A stretch of 6,289 nt of DNA from Candidatus Aenigmatarchaeota archaeon (GTDB taxonomy: Archaea > Aenigmatarchaeota > Aenigmatarchaeia > QMZP01). Below, piece by piece: positions 5,174-6,289 of this stretch. The notes under the pieces were generated by a model. That model saw only the letters and a program-made list of their open reading frames with translations. It did not search any database and was not told the DNA's origin. Position 1 is the first letter of the stretch. Every line of letters begins with the position of its first letter. The translations under genes and the position numbers were made by a program. The stretch is from the NCBI GenBank assembly GCA_016202745.1, contig JACQOB010000087.1, positions 1 through 6,289 of the forward strand. Reading direction: 5' to 3'.

Positions 5174-6130
5174 ATGATAACGCTTACTACTTTCAAGGGC
5201 GGGCTGGAATTCAGGCAGATTCTCATAGACCAGGTGCCGGATTTCATAAGCGCAGATGAGCTCACATGGATAAACTGCGCGGGGCTGTCAAACCAGGACA
5301 TAGAGAAGATACTCAAGGACGCCAAGGAAATACCGGATTTTCTCCTGGAAGACTGCACAACCAAGCAGAGGCCGAAGATACAGGACTACGAGGACTGCAC
5401 GTCAATCATATTCAAGATAATGGTGAACAAGACAAAGCCGCTGAGGTCTGCCCAGCTTAACCTGATTTTCGGCGAGAAGTACGTGCTGTCCATAATAAAG
5501 GACGAAGTCGAAATGATGAAGACAATACAGTCCAACATCAGCAAGAACATAAACAAGATAAACAAGCTTGGCGTTGGGCACCTTGTCTACCTTTTCCTTG
5601 ATTCCATTGTCGACAGCTATTACCCAATCATTGAAAAGATAGATGTGGAGATTGAGAGGATGGAAGGGGAGATAATAAAAAACATCAGCCCCAAGACCGC
5701 GCACAGGATAATATTAATGAAGAAGGACGTGATGAGGATCAGGAGGAACATAGTCCCCGAGAAGGAAATCCTCAGGGCCCTCAGCAGGGACAAGTTCGAT
5801 TTCGTCAAGGAGGACGTGATGCTGTACTTCAGGGACACCTACACGGACCTGCTCTCGCTGGGGGACAGCATAGACAGCCAGAGGGAGATGCTCTCCGGCC
5901 TGATGGAGATATACCTGTCCACCATGTCCAACAACCTCAACAATGTCATGAAGAAGCTCACCCTTGTGACGTCGCTTATCCTCGTGCCCAGCTTCATCGC
6001 CGGCATCTACGGCATGAACATAGCCCTGCCGCTGGAGGACAGGCCGGACGCGTTCTATTTCATATTCGTGATCATCCTTGTCGCCGTCCTCGCCACTGTC
6101 TGGGTCTTCAGGAAGAGGGAGTGGCTGTAA
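5174..6130 (+). CDS. corA: CorA-family divalent cation channel (Mg2+/Co2+)
   Basis: A 318-residue CorA-type magnesium/cobalt channel of the cytoplasmic membrane, working as a pentamer in the known family. The N-terminal cytosolic domain includes ELTWINCAGLSNQDIEKIL (29-47) and RPKIQDYEDCTSIIFKI (66-82), typical of the family's start. Residues about 130-262 form the long helical stalk, including a charged stretch with VEIERMEGEI. It ends with MSNNLNNVMKKLTLVTSLILVPSFIAGIYGMN (251-282): the pore helix TM1 (about 263-280) followed by the signature GMN (280-282). A short acidic loop (PLEDRPD) and TM2 (about 293-312) lead to the basic end FRKREWL. Length and motifs are complete, so the gene looks functional. 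The ATG at 5174 begins a sensible N-terminus; ATGs at 5137 and 5166 are out of frame. It is divergent from the antiporter and its stop codon lies within the arm of a long hairpin. Confidence 0.93.
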   Translation: MITLTTFKGGLEFRQILIDQVPDFISADELTWINCAGLSNQDIEKILKDAKEIPDFLLEDCTTKQRPKIQDYEDCTSIIFKIMVNKTKPLRSAQLNLIFGEKYVLSIIKDEVEMMKTIQSNISKNINKINKLGVGHLVYLFLDSIVDSYYPIIEKIDVEIERMEGEIIKNISPKTAHRIILMKKDVMRIRRNIVPEKEILRALSRDKFDFVKEDVMLYFRDTYTDLLSLGDSIDSQREMLSGLMEIYLSTMSNNLNNVMKKLTLVTSLILVPSFIAGIYGMNIALPLEDRPDAFYFIFVIILVAVLATVWVFRKREWL

Positions 6131-6175
6131 CCGCTTCTTTTACAGGAGGCCAAGGCCTTCCTCAAAGAAGCGGTT
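6129..6175. terminator. Long hairpin over the corA stop codon
   Basis: AACCGCTTCTTT (6129-6140) pairs perfectly with AAAGAAGCGGTT (6164-6175), a 12-bp stem. Inside, AGGAGGCC (6144-6151) and GGCCTTCCT (6154-6162) continue the pairing with one bulged T and a small CAAG-type tip, giving a nearly 20-bp rod. The left arm includes the last two bases of the corA stop codon. It lies between convergent genes and may end or stabilise transcripts from either side. There is no U-run on the plus strand after it; on the minus strand a T-rich tract (about 6181-6189) precedes it. Its terminator role is therefore plausible, not certain. Confidence 0.5.
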
Positions 6176-6257
6176 GAGCAAGAAAATATGAACTGTTAGG
6201 AAATTATATTGGCTAACTGTTATAACTGGACGCTGTAGAACTCAGATCTAGAATATC

Positions 6258-6289
6258 CTACTTCTTTGCCTTCTTCCTCGGCTTCGCGA
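6258..6289 (-). CDS. C-terminal end of a lysine-rich protein (partial)
   Basis: Read on the minus strand, the right edge encodes ...AKPRKKAKK followed by TAG (6258-6260). A lysine-rich tail of this kind is common at the C-terminus of archaeal ribosomal or nucleic-acid-binding proteins, but nine residues cannot identify the gene. It is convergent with corA. A T-rich stretch downstream on the same strand (about 6181-6189) would suit archaeal termination. The gene's start lies beyond the window. Confidence 0.4.
   Translation of the reverse strand, partial: AKPRKKAKK

Noticed and set aside
5137..5262. 41-codon frame starting at ATG 5137 overlapping the start of corA
   Set aside because: It is out of frame with corA, runs into its coding region and shows no motif; the CorA N-terminus at 5174 explains the region.

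Overview
The window looks like chromosomal DNA from an archaeon. The promoters are of archaeal BRE/TATA type (GCTTATA-like boxes about 25-31 bp upstream of starts, several implying leaderless mRNAs), one gene encodes a TrmB-family winged-helix regulator (a family mainly found in archaea), and AGG is a favoured arginine codon and ATA is common for isoleucine. The lineage cannot be fixed from this sequence; an uncultivated archaeal lineage (for example DPANN) is only a guess. No rRNA, tRNA, insertion sequence or CRISPR array is visible.

Layout. (1) Positions 1-2518 hold a tight plus-strand operon of three genes joined by two ATGA start/stop overlaps: a phosphoribosyltransferase-fold protein with an atypical PRPP loop, a nucleoside hydrolase of the IUNH family with its catalytic residues intact, and a small four-helix membrane protein resembling the L-alanine exporter AlaE. 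A TATA box sits at the very left edge. (2) Positions 2519-2803 are a dense regulatory region: two BRE/TATA promoters sharing a CGAAAG-CTTATA core, a 10-bp inverted repeat between them, an 8-bp inverted repeat over the second TATA box, and a roughly 65-nt foldable leader that begins where transcription should start. (3) Positions 2804-3809 carry the TrmB-like regulator and a 63-residue protein of unknown function. (4) A CPA2-type cation/proton antiporter lies on the minus strand (3810-5054); its stop codon directly abuts that of the 63-residue gene. (5) A divergent promoter region (5055-5173) separates it from a plus-strand CorA-family divalent-cation channel (5174-6130). (6) A long perfect hairpin starts on the corA stop codon, followed by what looks like the lysine-rich C-terminus of a convergent minus-strand gene cut by the right edge.

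How they may work together. The first operon pairs an enzyme that splits nucleosides into base and ribose with a PRTase-like protein that could act on a base and PRPP, plus a small exporter-like membrane protein. This suggests salvage, or making and exporting a base- or nucleoside-derived metabolite; the exact reaction is unknown. The antiporter and CorA form a divergent ion-homeostasis pair. The TrmB regulator between these blocks may regulate itself and its neighbours, but no target is proven. The most unusual items are the gene set of the first operon with its non-canonical PRPP loop, and the elaborate upstream region of the regulator.
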